From Mycteria americana (lineage: Eukaryota > Chordata > Aves > Ciconiiformes > Ciconiidae), in the NCBI RefSeq assembly GCF_035582795.1, contig NC_134367.1, forward strand, positions 5,752,062 through 5,816,061: a stretch of 64,000 nucleotides of DNA, written 5' to 3'. A program made the position numbers and the translations under genes. Below the pieces are notes generated by a model. That model ran no database searches. It worked only from the letters and a program-made list of their open reading frames with translations, and had not been told where the DNA came from. Positions 12,901 through 25,100 of the stretch are shown in pieces. How positions within the stretch are numbered: the stretch's first letter is position 1; each line of letters starts with the position of its first letter.

Positions 12901-14525
12901 GAAGCTGAAAAGTCCTTGATTTAGTATAAGCACTACTTAGCAACAACTGAAACATCAGTGTGTTATCACATTATTCTCATACTAAATCCAAACCACAGCC
13001 CCATACCAGCTACTAGGAACAAAATTAACTCTATCCCAGCCAAAACCAGGACAAAGCCAAAGCCCATCTCAATGGGCAAAAAGTGAGGCAGTGAGTCAGG
13101 CGAAACTGGGTTTGTCCAAAAAGTCCAGCAAGCAAAGTAGCCCAAGTCCACCCTCTGGATAAAGTATCTTCTTCCTCCTGGTAGCTGGTGTCAGTCCTTT
13201 TTGCTTAAAGTTAGTAATATCTAAAGTTAAATGTTGACAGATTAAACCTCATTAATGGTAAGAGAGAAGTGTTTAATTTATTTAGAAGAAGAAATATTAG
13301 AGTACATAAATACTGGAATATAATTTCTTCAGAGTCCCTATTTGCATGTAAATCACCTGTACATCTATAAGGGCCATTTATCTGTGGCTGCTGGACATCA
13401 GTTCACCTCACCAGGAAAACAGCTAAGTTGCTCTTTCTGGTCAAAGAAAGAGGAGAAATAAAAAAACAGGGGGTGGGGGGAGGAAAGCTAGGCATAGGGC
13501 GGTCTGCTAAGAAGGCAACGTGAGGTTTGCTAAATGCAATTCTTAAGGACCGCGTATTCCATTTACACTGATACGTTAGCTTTCTGGCACAAACATGCCA
13601 GAGCACAGCTTTTGTTTGTACTCTGAGGTAACAGATCCTCGTCTCATCCGCTGCACAGGCCCCGTGAATTACAGCAGAGTGAATGAGCACATGTGGCAAG
13701 TCCTTGAAACTCTTGGGTGAAAAGCCTGGTCCTGAGTCAAGTTTCTAGAGTTTAGATGTGTAAATCTGAACTACTCACCAAAGGCTCGCATTATAATCAG
13801 TGAAGGGAAATGAGAATCTCTAAAACATTCAGCATCTTTTCCTGAGACAACTTTTTAAGAGAGTTGAGACTAATCTTTTACTTGAGTTGCACATAATTTC
13901 CCATTAACTATGAAGGCAGTGTAACATGACCAACTTAGACATGCACAAACACTCTTTCAATATAGATTGTATATCTGTGTGTGTATGTACCTGTATGCAA
14001 TTTAAGATATAAAGTAATAATCTCAGAGAAAGTCCTGATTGAATGAACTTGACTTGACCCGTTTTAAAATTTAAACATTTATTAAAAGGCACTTTCCTCA
14101 ATAACTTTTCAACAAGGAGCCTTTTCCACACCCCTGAAAGGACTTAATATAAGGATTGCACATGTGAGACTGGGGAAAACTGGGGAAAACATTATATAAT
14201 GAATAACACAAGTTATTAACGTCTGAGCTATGGGTAAAAAACAATGAACTTTACCCATGATTTTGTTCTTTTTTAATCACTTCCTGTGCAAATGACGGAG
14301 CTCGCAGGTCCTTACAATCAAACGCTGCCGTCTGTCTTACTCTGTCGTACAGCAAGGGTGAGCAATAGCTTTCTAACAAAGCTCTGCCTCCTCTGTTTGA
14401 GCTGTTCAAATGAAATAGTCGCTACAAAGTAAAAATACGTATATACTTACTTTAGCTTTGCCACTTGCAAGTTTGATTCTGTGGTAGACTGGTATGTTCT
14501 TCTTGCTAAATGATTTGGTTTCCAT
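3968..14525 (-). CDS. Candidate multi-exon gene of unknown function, divergent from RHAG
   Basis: I do not recognise the product. Minus-strand blocks with usable splice sites are 14525-14451 (ATG, strong context, 25 codons, donor GTAAGT), 14401-14341 (donor GTAAGA), 14133-13991 (acceptor CTTTCAG, donor GTACAT), 10844-10658 (acceptor TTTACAG, donor GTAAGT), 9960-9783 (donor GTGAGC), 8945-8868 (donor GTACTA) and 4082-3968 (ends in TGA). Exon phases match at all six junctions. The joined protein would be roughly 245 residues: a basic N-terminus, a leucine-rich helical middle (exons 3-4), a cysteine-rich stretch (VCSICCKES) and a lysine-rich end. Exons 3 and 4 are the most convincing; exons 5-7 are weaker, and the 4.8 kb gap before the last block may hide others. 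A TATA-like element lies about 80 bases upstream of the ATG. Against it: an out-of-frame upstream ATG, no known family, and splice sites picked by eye. Confidence 0.33.
6709..6748. repeat. GA-rich simple repeat
   Basis: A purine-rich, imperfect (GA)n stretch of about 40 bases. It lies in what would be the last intron of the candidate minus-strand gene. Confidence 0.6.
8255..8480 (+). repeat. Possible old interspersed repeat
   Basis: The block is GC-richer than its surroundings and ends at an AATAAA (about 8471-8476). Its composition and a vague resemblance to dispersed avian sequence suggest an old transposon or LTR fragment. I cannot name the family. Confidence 0.25.
11446..11580 (-). mobile_element. 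CR1 LINE 3' fragment, minus strand
   Basis: It begins with the tandem motif ATAGAATCATAGAATCAT, the reverse complement of the CR1 3' terminal repeat. The typical 'GGTTGGAAAAGACCT' and 'AAGTCCAACC' segments follow. About 135 bases survive, so it is strongly 5'-truncated. Confidence 0.85.
12597..13053 (-). mobile_element. LTR-like element (avian endogenous retrovirus LTR, degraded)
   Basis: On the minus strand it starts TGTCCTGGTTTTGGCTGGG, a start I associate with an LTR found widely in birds. It contains the expected central block and a decayed TATA region, and ends at a TTATTATT-type microsatellite (about 12604-12643). I see no internal retroviral genes or second LTR, so it is probably a solo or truncated LTR. 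The family name would need a repeat library. Confidence 0.6.
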
Positions 14526-14605
14526 TCCAAATCCACAGATCCATTTTCAAGGAGAAAAAGCTGAGATCATTTTAAACTTCATCTGGACAATAGTCTAATT
14601 CTACC

Positions 14606-14611
14606 TTTATA
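14606..14611 (-). promoter_or_regulatory. Candidate TATA box for the minus-strand gene
   Basis: The minus strand reads TATAAAGG here, about 80 bases upstream of the candidate ATG at 14525. That spacing would leave a 5' UTR of about 50 bases. It is meaningful only if that gene is real. Confidence 0.25.
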
Positions 14612-15185
14612 CTAGAAAACTCAACAGTGGCAGGGTTTTTATCCTCCCTAAGATTACAACAGCAGCATCAAGCAGACTTAATTGACGAGTTACCATGAAC
14701 AAGGCACCATTATTAAAAGGTGCATCGTGTCAGCCACCTTGTTTGGCAGGCTGAAGACTGCCAAACATGTAAATTGGCCTCAGAACCAGAAGAAAGGCCA
14801 TGGCACTGCTTGCCACCAGTATAGATGTGCCCTAAAAAAACTGAGTTCTTTAAATCTCGTAGCACGTGAGCAGTTTTCCAACAGTAGTCTCACCAGGACA
14901 GCAGCCCAGGGTAGCGTCACCTCCCAGCATCTATAGATTACGCCGATTTTTATACCCAGGGACTGACATGGCATTTTATTGCTGTATCCCAGCACTAGTA
15001 CTTCATGACCAATTAATCTACTACTGCAATATCATCCTTCTTTTTAATAGCTCCAACTTTTAATGAAATAAATGCTCCTACCATACAATTTTGACCTGTC
15101 TTCTGAATACTGCATTAACAGAGGCCAAATTACTCAATACCACATCAAGAAAATATTTTATCCACAAAACTTTTAAGAGTCAAGA

Positions 15186-15249
15186 CAAATTTTGACAAGC
15201 AATGTGAATGTCAAGAACAAATTTTGACAAGCAGTGTGAATGTCAAGAA
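15186..15249. repeat. 32-bp tandem duplication
   Basis: Two adjacent 32-base copies (15186-15217 and 15218-15249) differ at one position. They lie in the spacer between RHAG and the candidate divergent gene. Confidence 0.85.
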
Positions 15250-15618
15250 CAAGAACAACAGTAATCTAAGTGAAATTTAATTTACTCCTTTATTCATGAG
15301 AAAGCTTACAAACTGAGCTGTTTAAAATCATTTAAGAAATTTGGTCTTTGACTTATTTTCATTGTCTGAGCTAAGGAAAATGCAAAAAGCAATAATTAAA
15401 TTGAAAAAAATGATCTATTTTTTCAAATTCTTCTTTTTAATAATCAACAGCTTTATTTTCTAACAACTAGAAATATCCTTTTTTTTCCTTTGAAGAAGTA
15501 TAATTATTTTCTTTTTAAGTAACAGTTCACAGTGAGAACTTGTGGTCTATAAGTAATTCATTCACTGTGAAATAAGAACCTCTGCAGCCTGCTGAAAGAG
15601 ATTCTCTTTGCCTATCGT

Positions 15619-15663
15619 ATCTTATATGAAGAGACAGGAGATTAACCATGTTTCATATAAGAT
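15619..15663. repeat. Inverted repeat, 12-bp perfect arms
   Basis: Arms ATCTTATATGAA (15619-15630) and TTCATATAAGAT (15652-15663) are perfect complements around a 21-base loop. It lies about 470 bases upstream of the RHAG start. Function is unknown. Confidence 0.7.
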
Positions 15664-15954
15664 GAAAAATTATTTACCTTTTAAAACGAAAGCTACAACT
15701 TGAAGAAATGATTGACTACAGGAAACAAAATTCAGTGTCACTGTGTTCCTCACTATGTGCAGCAAACCGGGCTATGGGAGCTTTTCTTGTAGGCTGTTTC
15801 CTTTTTAAAATACATATAAGACACTGAGAAGCATACCTGTGACTAACTGAGCTGGTTTGCATTACAAACTGAAAAAAATATCTAAGCCAGCATTTCATGC
15901 ACAGAAATAGCCTGGGAAATAGAAATCGCTATATTGACCCATACTGTTTCCCTC

Positions 15955-16085
15955 CCATAGTGGGTGTGACGGTGTGTTTGCCTGTCTCTCTGTTTCTTTT
16001 TTTGTGTGTGTGTGTTTGTTTGCTATATCACCCATATCCACTGAATTAGGCAGCTCCGCTGAAGGCAAGTGTCCTTTATCAGGCT
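15955..16085 (+). promoter_or_regulatory. Candidate erythroid promoter elements of RHAG
   Basis: Just upstream of the RHAG coding start are GGGTGTG (15962-15968, complement of the KLF1-type CACACCC box), CACCC (16029-16033) and TTATCA (16076-16081, complement of the GATA-type TGATAA). Mammalian RHAG is erythroid and GATA1/KLF1-dependent, so the combination is suggestive. These are short motifs, so chance matches are possible. The transcription start is not determined. Confidence 0.3.
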
Positions 16086-16133
16086 CGCACAGCCTCCTGC
16101 TCTCCTGCAATGCCTTCAGCCCTTGACACCAAC

Positions 16134-19100
16134 ATGAGGTTCAAGTTCTCGATCCTGGCTCTTCTTCTGGAAGTGATCATCATTATTTTGTTTGGAAAAT
16201 TTGTGGAATATGACGCCAGTGATGCCTCCCAAACTTTATACCCAAGTAAGTGTTGCTGTCTAAGATTTATAGAAGTTAGAATTTCTTTAAACTAATCCTA
16301 AGCAAGATTTCTGAATAACTTATGAGACCTACTGATATAGCTAGAAAAGAAAGGCATGCTGTTGGGCAAACAAACTTTTTCTGAGGTGTGAAAGCAGCAG
16401 GCTTCAAAGACAAATTCAAGTTGAGCACATATAAAATTCTGAAAGTAGCTAACTGCTGAGAAGTTAGCTGTTCTGGGAGAGAAGAGTCCTGAAAATAGTT
16501 CTAGTGTTTGCATAGCAGGTTAAAACTCAGAGAACTATGAATCGCTTTGAACAATTCTAGCATTTTCCAGAGACGGATGGTAGTGCTTCTTGCCGGACCT
16601 TCTATCCTGATTACTGTATCAAATAATGAAACCAAACAGAACATTTCATTACTATTATCCAGGTTTCAAAAGGTTGTTTTCTGAGAACTTGGAAATTGGG
16701 CAATGTATTCATCATCGTTGCAAAATAATTTTGCAGAAACTGGACTCTACGAAGGGCAATAGCTTCTGTCACAAGGTGGATAACCGCCTCCTTTTCTTTC
16801 AAAGCAGTGGCTCAGTTGTAGACAGTAATGGCTCAGCTTGTTTCTGTTGATTTGTTGTTCTGCAAATGCTTGATGAAGTTCAGGGAGAAAGCTTTTGGCC
16901 TGAGAAGTAGCTGCTGACTTCTCCCACCCTCCTCCTCCTCATGCAAAGATCAGACTGTTGTAAATAAATAGAAACATAAGCCTGCAGAGGATCAGCCTGT
17001 GTCTTGCTGGCAGTATCGAAGGTTTGTTCTTGGCTCCAATGTCTTAATGACTTGTAGCCCTGATTGCAATCCTCTTCATGATGACCATAACAGTACAGAA
17101 CTCCTTGCCTGTATGTAGTATCCATGTAATTTTGGCTGTATCTCTCTTTTTGTCTCATTCCAACTGGCCTTTCAGTAACTGTTAGAGGGGAATGCGATCT
17201 CGGGGGTCACTTCACTCCCTAATAGTCTTGTGTTGTATATTCTCACACAGAACATTGTCCACTTGAGAGAACAGTGAATGCATGGCATTATTCAGCTCCA
17301 GATGCAAGTCAGCTGATGAACGTCAGGGGCTAATTACTCACGTTAGGGTTAACTCCACTGAGATGCAGCAGTATCCCCAAGAGACAGTAACTTAGGCTTA
17401 TGCCAGAGCCCGTTCTCTCTCTGAGACACAGCTTGGCCATGTCCATGATACTGAATTATCCAAGTTCCTAAATTAGGTAGCCTTATCCAGACAGCATATT
17501 GGGAATGACCCCTCGTCCACTGTCACCCAGGAGATGATAGTTAGCCTAGGCAAAAACTATGCCAGAGACCACTCTTATAATTTGAGAGCACAGACAGTTG
17601 TACTGTGGTATTGTGATTTTATTAACATACTTATTACCTAAAACACCGGTCCACCTACCTCTTCTTTGACTCTACCCCCCCAAAAAAACACACAACAACA
17701 ACAACAAATACAGCCACAAAACAATAGTGTTTGGGGCATCTTTGTATAATTTGGTAAGCTGGAAGGATATTTTCTAGGATATGGATCCATCAGACTCAGA
17801 TTAAGGTCTGTTTGCCCTGCAAGAACACAGCAAATTACTTTCTCCAGTCCAAGTATCATAGCTGCTGGCTCTGGTACTAAAATGACCTGCATTTTCTGAG
17901 AGTCCCCCTTACCAAGGAAAATAAAGAAAGGTGCATGGGATCCTCGTGCTTATGCCAGTAGTTTAGCAGCCTTCAGTGGTCCCTTATAGTGCTGTGGTGG
18001 ATTTCTTAGTAAACCTCAAGTCATCTTCTGGATGGAGACTGCCTGTGCCACACACAGCACCATGGGTCCTGTGTTCCCTGGGGAGCTCCTGGGACAGGCT
18101 GTTCTCTTACTAAACAAAACCCTCTCCCAGCCCTTGTGTGCCACCCTGTTTTTTAATTTAATATCTCCATTTTAAAAAGGCGTAAGAGAGAGGGAAGGAG
18201 CCTCATCAACATCGCAGGAAAAAAGGATTCTTCTCACCAGACGCTAACACTACAATATAGGCCTTTAAATGTAATCTATCCAGTTAGGGTTCACCTATTC
18301 CTTCCCTAATACAAGTGTCTTAAATATGTGGAAGAAATTGCCTGCTGTCTCCCATGCCTTTCTGCACAGCCAGTGTATGACTATGTTATATCTGCACACT
18401 GTGCCCCAGCTGTCCACACCATTGAACTGCTAGGAAGCTTCTGGCATGGTTTTGGTTCATGCAAACCAGCACCTTGACCTCCTCCTAGGTATGGCTTTAG
18501 GCACAGCATAGATCAGGGCCTACTCTCAATAAGTAGTACAGGTGGGAACAATGTTTTGGGAGGGAAGAACATGTAGCTGTACAGATGTGAGTCAAGCTAA
18601 GCCATTTGCCTTTTGGCCAGGCTGTTCAGTTAACCAGTAGAGACATAAACTAAGCAAACACCACAGATGTACTGTTGGACTTTTAGATGCTGACCTAAGA
18701 ATAGATGAATTTCATTCACAATAAACAAGTGGAAGAAAAGCAGAATTTCCTAATACCTGTGTTTTCACTTTCAGGCCCTCTTTCCCTCAAACATTCCCGT
18801 CTACAATGTGCACCCAAGAGCACAGTTTGCCCGAGCACCTGGCAGAAAGTTAATGCTATGGTTGTATAGATGTATTAGGACATATCCTGAGCCAGGACTT
18901 CCCCTGAGTTCACAAAACGATGGGTTCAAACTACTTCCCATGCTATCCCCAGGGATGTTAACCCATCTGTACCTCATAGATTTAATTGTTTCATCCAGGG
19001 GCCAATTTATATCCTCAGAACTGCAGTGCAGGGCCTGCTTTTATATGCCCTAAATACCTCAGCACCATGAATCCAAGCTGTTTCAGTATTTTTTGACTGA

Positions 19101-22100
19101 AGAAAGATGAAAATAATAATTGTGGATCACCATAGTTTTGCACTCAGGTAAGGGGGCCTGAGATGAGATCATGCCGAAAGCATAGCTTTGCATTATATCT
19201 ATTTCTGGTAGATGCAAGTACAGCCATGGCAAGTGGATGGACAACTTCAGGTGTGCTGTGCTACTAGAACAGGAGGACAAGGGTGTGTGATGGTTTCGCA
19301 AGTACTCCTAGAGGATTTCTTTAGTGCTGTTATCCTGTATGTAATGTCCTGTGATTGATCCATGATTCATGGCTTAGGAAAACTTCTGTGCCACTCTGGT
19401 TCAGGGTTCTACAGTTTACTCCTTTAGGCAGAGCAAAATCACGGTTTTGATATAAACCTAGATGCCAGAAGCATGTTTGCATTGAGACTGACCACCGTGA
19501 GGAGACTTTGCAGTGGAATTAATATGCTGGTCATGGGCAGACTTGCAGAATCATGTGCAAAGGTTTTGTTCAGGATGTGCTGGAGTTTTTTTCCCAATCT
19601 ATTTTCCTGTCTCACAGAGTAAAGTACTGTGTTTTGTTAAACACAACTAGTTACTGAAACAGTTTCTTTCAAATTGTGCTGTTTTCTCCATCATTTGAAA
19701 TCATTCCAGACCTACTCTTCTTTAAAAGAATGCGTAAGAGGTAGTTAAAGCACAAGGTATAGGCTAGATTAGTTGAAGGTCTTCAGTTTGTGAGATTTGT
19801 CCTCAACATCCATGGATTAACCCAGTTTTAATTAAGACTTTCAATCTTTTGTGTAAATAAGTCCAGACAGCTTTAAAACATATGAATCCTGGCTAGCCCT
19901 CAGGAGGACCCACGATTACATGTCAACCAGCTGCTTGTTTCAAACTGAATTGCTTCTGATCTTCAGGGCTGGGGTAAGATTTCTAAAAGCACCTTTCCAA
20001 AGAGACCTGAGCATGCAGAAGCCCTATTGATGGGCACCGAGAATTAAATTCCTCAGTCATCAACGTGCTTTTGAAACCTGTTCTTTTGCCTACATGTAGA
20101 GTCAGGTTACTTCAGCAGTAAAGCATCTTTTACTAACCTAGACATGATTTTCTGAGATGTTGTACACATGAATGGGACAGTTTTGATGAGAACAATTTAC
20201 TTGCTTTGCCTGCAATGATTTAACCTGGAGATTGCAAACAAGAGCAATATGCTGAATGCTAACAAACCATAAGAAAGACTGGGAAAACTTTCTTACCTGG
20301 AGCTAACTGCCCTGAATGGGCAAAACTAAAACTTTATTAGAAAGTCCATGGCATAGGCTGATTAAATAATAAAAAGAGCAGAAATAGGTAATTTTCAAAC
20401 GTACTCCTCATTTTGTGCATGAAACTCAAGTGTGATATAAACTGAAAACTGTTGAAGTTGTACATCACTTTGTCTTGTCATGCTAAGAGTCTGTTTAATA
20501 CATTTCCATTTTCTTCTGCTAAAGTCAAACAAAAAGGCTACTTTTGCAGGTGTTGCTGTGCAGCTGTTACAGATTTGCCCTCTAGTTGTGGGCAAACATT
20601 TTTTTGGTGACAGTAACAAGCTTTTAATAAAGTAGTTTTACAAGAGTCAGACAAATAACCTGGGCCACTTCTCAAATGCGAAGGTGCTGATCCCACAGGT
20701 TACTGGGTGAATAGTCACTCGTAGAAAAATTTTTCAAGAAGGGGAGAAAAAGGCTTGTTCAGCATCCAGTTTCCAGTTATCCTCAAAAAAGAAGGGGAGA
20801 GATCTTAGGTTACTCCTTCCCCTATTTGAGAAGATCTTTCTCATGTGACCTGCCAACATATTTTTGGCCCACTTAAAAAAAAAAAAAAAAAGGTGGGTGG
20901 TCATCTGTACCTGAGGTCATCAGGATGGTGGAGGAAGGCTGGGAAGGCTATCCACTCTCAGCCCTACCAGCGCTAACCACTGCTACATGTTTTCCAAGGC
21001 ATTTGAAGGGGTGTTGCTCCAGAAGTGCCGTCCACCGCCACAGTCAAGTCAGGCACAAAGCCACAGCTCTGCATTCCTGTGGCACAGGCTGCTGCAAGCT
21101 GGGAGAGCGCACGGACACATGTACCCATCAAATGATCTTGTACTTTAATAACCTTTTCCTAAACACCCCCTGCTGACTCCCTCTGACACAGGAGTATGGG
21201 CAAATTAAGCTGTGTTTTGGGTTCCTCATGCACTAAGACACTAAAGACTTTGCTGCTGGTAGGGTCAGGAAGGTTGTATTAGCATGGTTTGGACTGTCCC
21301 CATCCATATCGTTTTCATCTCTTGCCAGGTCTTCTGAAACAAGGGAATATGTTGAGCTCTAAGCAAGAGAGTTATTTTCACACAACATTGCAATACAAAA
21401 TATGCAAGTATATCAAAAGCAGAAGCCCAAATGGGGAAGCTGATTGTGTATCTTTTAAAATAAGTAGTAAGCACAACACAAGAGTTTGGCTAGTAGTTCT
21501 GGAAATTGAGCAACACGGAGGAAAACGGGAAGCTTCCAAAGGACTGCAGGGGCCCCAAAAATCCCATCACTGGCTATTATTGAAGTCAGGAAATAAATGT
21601 GAAAATGTCCAGCCTAAAGAGAAAGCAAAAGGGCTGGGGATGTCTGGGAATCACCTGCATTTCTATGCTGTTTCTTAGATGTGTGTAGCCCAATGTCAAG
21701 GATCTTACTTCAGGGCTGGAATATGACGGTGCAAATATAATAGAGCTTATTAGGAATCTCCAGTAACTTATTATACTTCTGGGCCCTCTTTTGGCTAAAC
21801 ATGGTAATGCATATAGCAAAACTATAGGAATGCTGAAAGTATGTAACTGGGAAATGTAACTTCAAACCAAATATTATACTAACCAGGTCAATGTCTCAAG
21901 TTTTTCCTGCATATTTGCATGTAAGAGGCAATGAAATAGAAATGAAGAGAAACAGTTTCTCTATACTGAGGTTCTTACTAACAATAAAATGAGAGAAAAA
22001 GCTTTAATTACAGGACTCAAACCTGTTTGGTGTAGAGACTATTAAACCACATAAAACACTTCAGAGTAACAAAATATTTTAAAATACAAAATATCCATGT

Positions 22101-25100
22101 TGTCGATATTAATGCAAACTCAGTTTGCATTAAAAAGCCTAAAAATATAAATAAAATTAAAAACTTCAAAAAAAAAAAGTAGAAAAGGAACTAGCCATAT
22201 TTTAACATAATTCATATTTTTTAAAAAAAGCATATTTGAAGGAGGGCTAAGTATATGCTGATTAGCAATATTAATTTACTAGTTTAGACATTACCTTAAT
22301 GCCTTTTTCTTTTACCCAGGTAAAGAAATCAATCTCTTGTACAGTAATATTTAGGGATCACAAGCATACCTTTGCACTGGGCCAACTAGCACTCTACCAA
22401 ACAAATCCCACGTACAATTCCGGAGTTAGCCAGAACACGCTGGATATGACAATCTTTATTTGAGGGGGAAGAGAACTTTTCTGTAGGGACATGAAACTGT
22501 GATATTCCAGGTAGCTTGACATGCAGAGAACAGTTCCAGACACGTTAAATTTGCTAGTACGGAGATCTAGTGTTCTTTCCATAATGATATAGCGAGGAAT
22601 AAAATCAATAATTGTGTCTTGCATTTTCCAGACACTCAATCTTCAACAAGTAGACTGGTTATGAAGTGGGGAAGGATGGATCACATTGATGACATGACTT
22701 TGGAACTCTTTTCTTTTCTATTAAATCCTTGTTTGTCCCTAGCTTTCCTCCCTTCATAGTCACTACACAGACAAGTTTTCCCTTCAGTCTTTCAGGATGT
22801 CCATGTGATGATATTTGTTGGATTTGGTTTCCTGATGACCTTTCTGAAGAAATATGGATTCAGCAGTGTCGGTGTCAACATGCTCATTGCTGCCTTCGGT
22901 CTCCAGTGGGGAACCCTGATGCAAGGATTTTGGCACATGGAAAGAGGGAAAATTCAAGTTAATATCAAAAGGTACATGTGAATTTACAAAAATTGACATT
23001 TCTATCCCTTAAGATATCAGGAGAAGCCATAAACTACAATATCTAAGTTCACTGAAATTTGATCAGGCCTTCCTGCCCTTCACGTCTAAAGGGGCAACAC
23101 TGGGCCAAGGGAACCAAAGGGTGGGATGAAATTTGAGGTGCTATGTTACATGTGGGCCATAAGTCATGTAGAGAGACCGCTTTGAGTCTCTGGAGCTGTG
23201 GAAGCTGGAAGATTGCCAGCAGTAGCACAGCACCTCCTGCATCCAGCTGGCATGAAAGGATCTGTCCTTCCATGATACGTGGGGTCACAGAAGAAAGGCT
23301 GGAACAGTGTGTCTATCCACTTACGAGGTTTTCTCTTACTTCTCAAGGAATGACTTGCATGAGCACTACACTGCAGTAGGTTTTGGACCCCAATCATAGA
23401 ATGAGAGACCTCATGAGCAGTGTCTCTAGATACTTTTAATCCCTTTCCCATTCATCTGTCCTGCTTCTACCAAGGTCTCGGAGTGTTTTCCACATCTGCA
23501 GTTCTGTTTTCTGAGACAACTGGTAGAGAATTTTGAAAGGAACAGCATCCAAACATTACTGAGGGACAAGCAGAAATAATAGAAGTAACTCCTGAATGCT
23601 TACAGACAGGCATTTGTAGAGGGACCCATATGTTAGTGCCCCTCTGTGCTGCAAGTTTTTGACCAATTCGTGTTTTTATTTATCTTTGCCATTCCCCATA
23701 ACCTGTTAACACTGGTCCTTCCTGACAGCTAGTGAAAACATGATGCACAGTGATAGAAAGGCACACAAGGCTTTTGAAATGAGATAAACCATCTGACCAA
23801 AACTAAGAGCTCCCTGTCGTCTTTGGAGTTCAAGTAACAGTCAGAGCAGGAAATATCCCTGCACACCTGCAATACACATCTCATCTGACTTTTCACTATA
23901 ATTTCAACCAGCTAAGCACATATATGGTATAAGCAGGAGGCAACCTTCCCACAATTTTTCCTCAGCAGCTGGTAAGATCCTTACAAAACCCATCTGGAAA
24001 GGTTTGATTTAATTTTCATCCCTAAAGATGATCTTGGTAATTTCATATCTGAAGAGTTAAAGCTCTATCATTTTAATGATATGATAGGTTTGATATTACA
24101 GCCTTATTTCAGTTCTCTTTAAACTGATTTTCTTTTTTCCTGTGTTTTTGTTTTGCTTTTATTCATTTTCTTAATTTCAGCATGATAAATGCAGACTTCA
24201 GTACAGCAACTGCTTTGATTTCATTTGGAGCAGTCCTGGGGAAAACAAGTCCTGTTCAGATGCTGATCTTGACAATTCTGGAGATCACAATCTTTGCATG
24301 CAACGAACATCTAGTTACAGAAATACTTAAGGTACAACTATTTAGCAATAATTGTTTTCTGTTTATAACAAATGCTTTCACTTTGTAATACTTCCAATTT
24401 ATATATTCTAGGTTCTAGTTTCTACCATAGAAAATAAACCATTAAAGTCATCCAGACTTCTCCTTCATCAAATCCTCATCTTTATGCTGTATAAAATCTA
24501 TGGCATTATTTTGGGTCCCTATTACAGGCCACAGATGCTGGAGCCTCCATGACTATCCATGCTTTTGGAGCTTATTTTGGTTTGGCCGTAACCCTAGTCT
24601 TGTATCGTCCTGGTTTGAAAAATAAACATGAAAATGAGGAATCTACCTATCATTCGGACATATTTGCCATGATTGGTAAGTGAAGTAATAGTGAGTGCTG
24701 ATCAGTTGTTCATCCCTCTTTCATCCCTATGTTTTAACGATTGCCTATTATTATGCTGCATCCATTTTCTTAAGAACAATCCTAGAGGCATATTCTTTCT
24801 TGTCTGATGCATGCACAATGTTTTCAGTGAGACACATATTTTTACAGTTTTTCCTTGGTTGAAAAAAGGAAAGATCAAATTAAAGATGCGTTTTCACTGT
24901 GCATTAGTGGTGACTCCCTTTTTGTTAAATCCTCTGTTATAAGCAGCATTTCCATAGAAATCGGCCATAATTAAAAGTATTGAGCTGTGCCTGTCCCACT
25001 AATGAATGTTAGAAACCATACATCTATCTGTCCATGACATCTATTCATAGATCAATTTCCAGCTAAAACTATCAGTTATATCAATAGATGATAAAGGATT

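Noticed and set aside
13403-13699. Minus-strand open frame considered as an extra exon of the candidate gene
   Set aside because: There is an acceptor-like CTGTGCAG but no good donor, and adding it is not needed for phase continuity.
14866-14965. Minus-strand ATG with TATAAAA just upstream and a GTGAGA donor, considered as the true first exon
   Set aside because: The TATA box is only about 25 bases from the ATG, too close for a normal leader, and the coding part is just 12 codons.
16110-16133. Upstream in-frame ATG as the RHAG start
   Set aside because: It would add eight residues not found in the family, and the ATG at 16134 gives the conserved MRF N-terminus. It cannot be excluded without transcript or protein data.
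21289-21678. Plus-strand open frame of 129 codons
   Set aside because: It lies inside RHAG intron 1, with no matching phase or splice sites and no RHAG counterpart.
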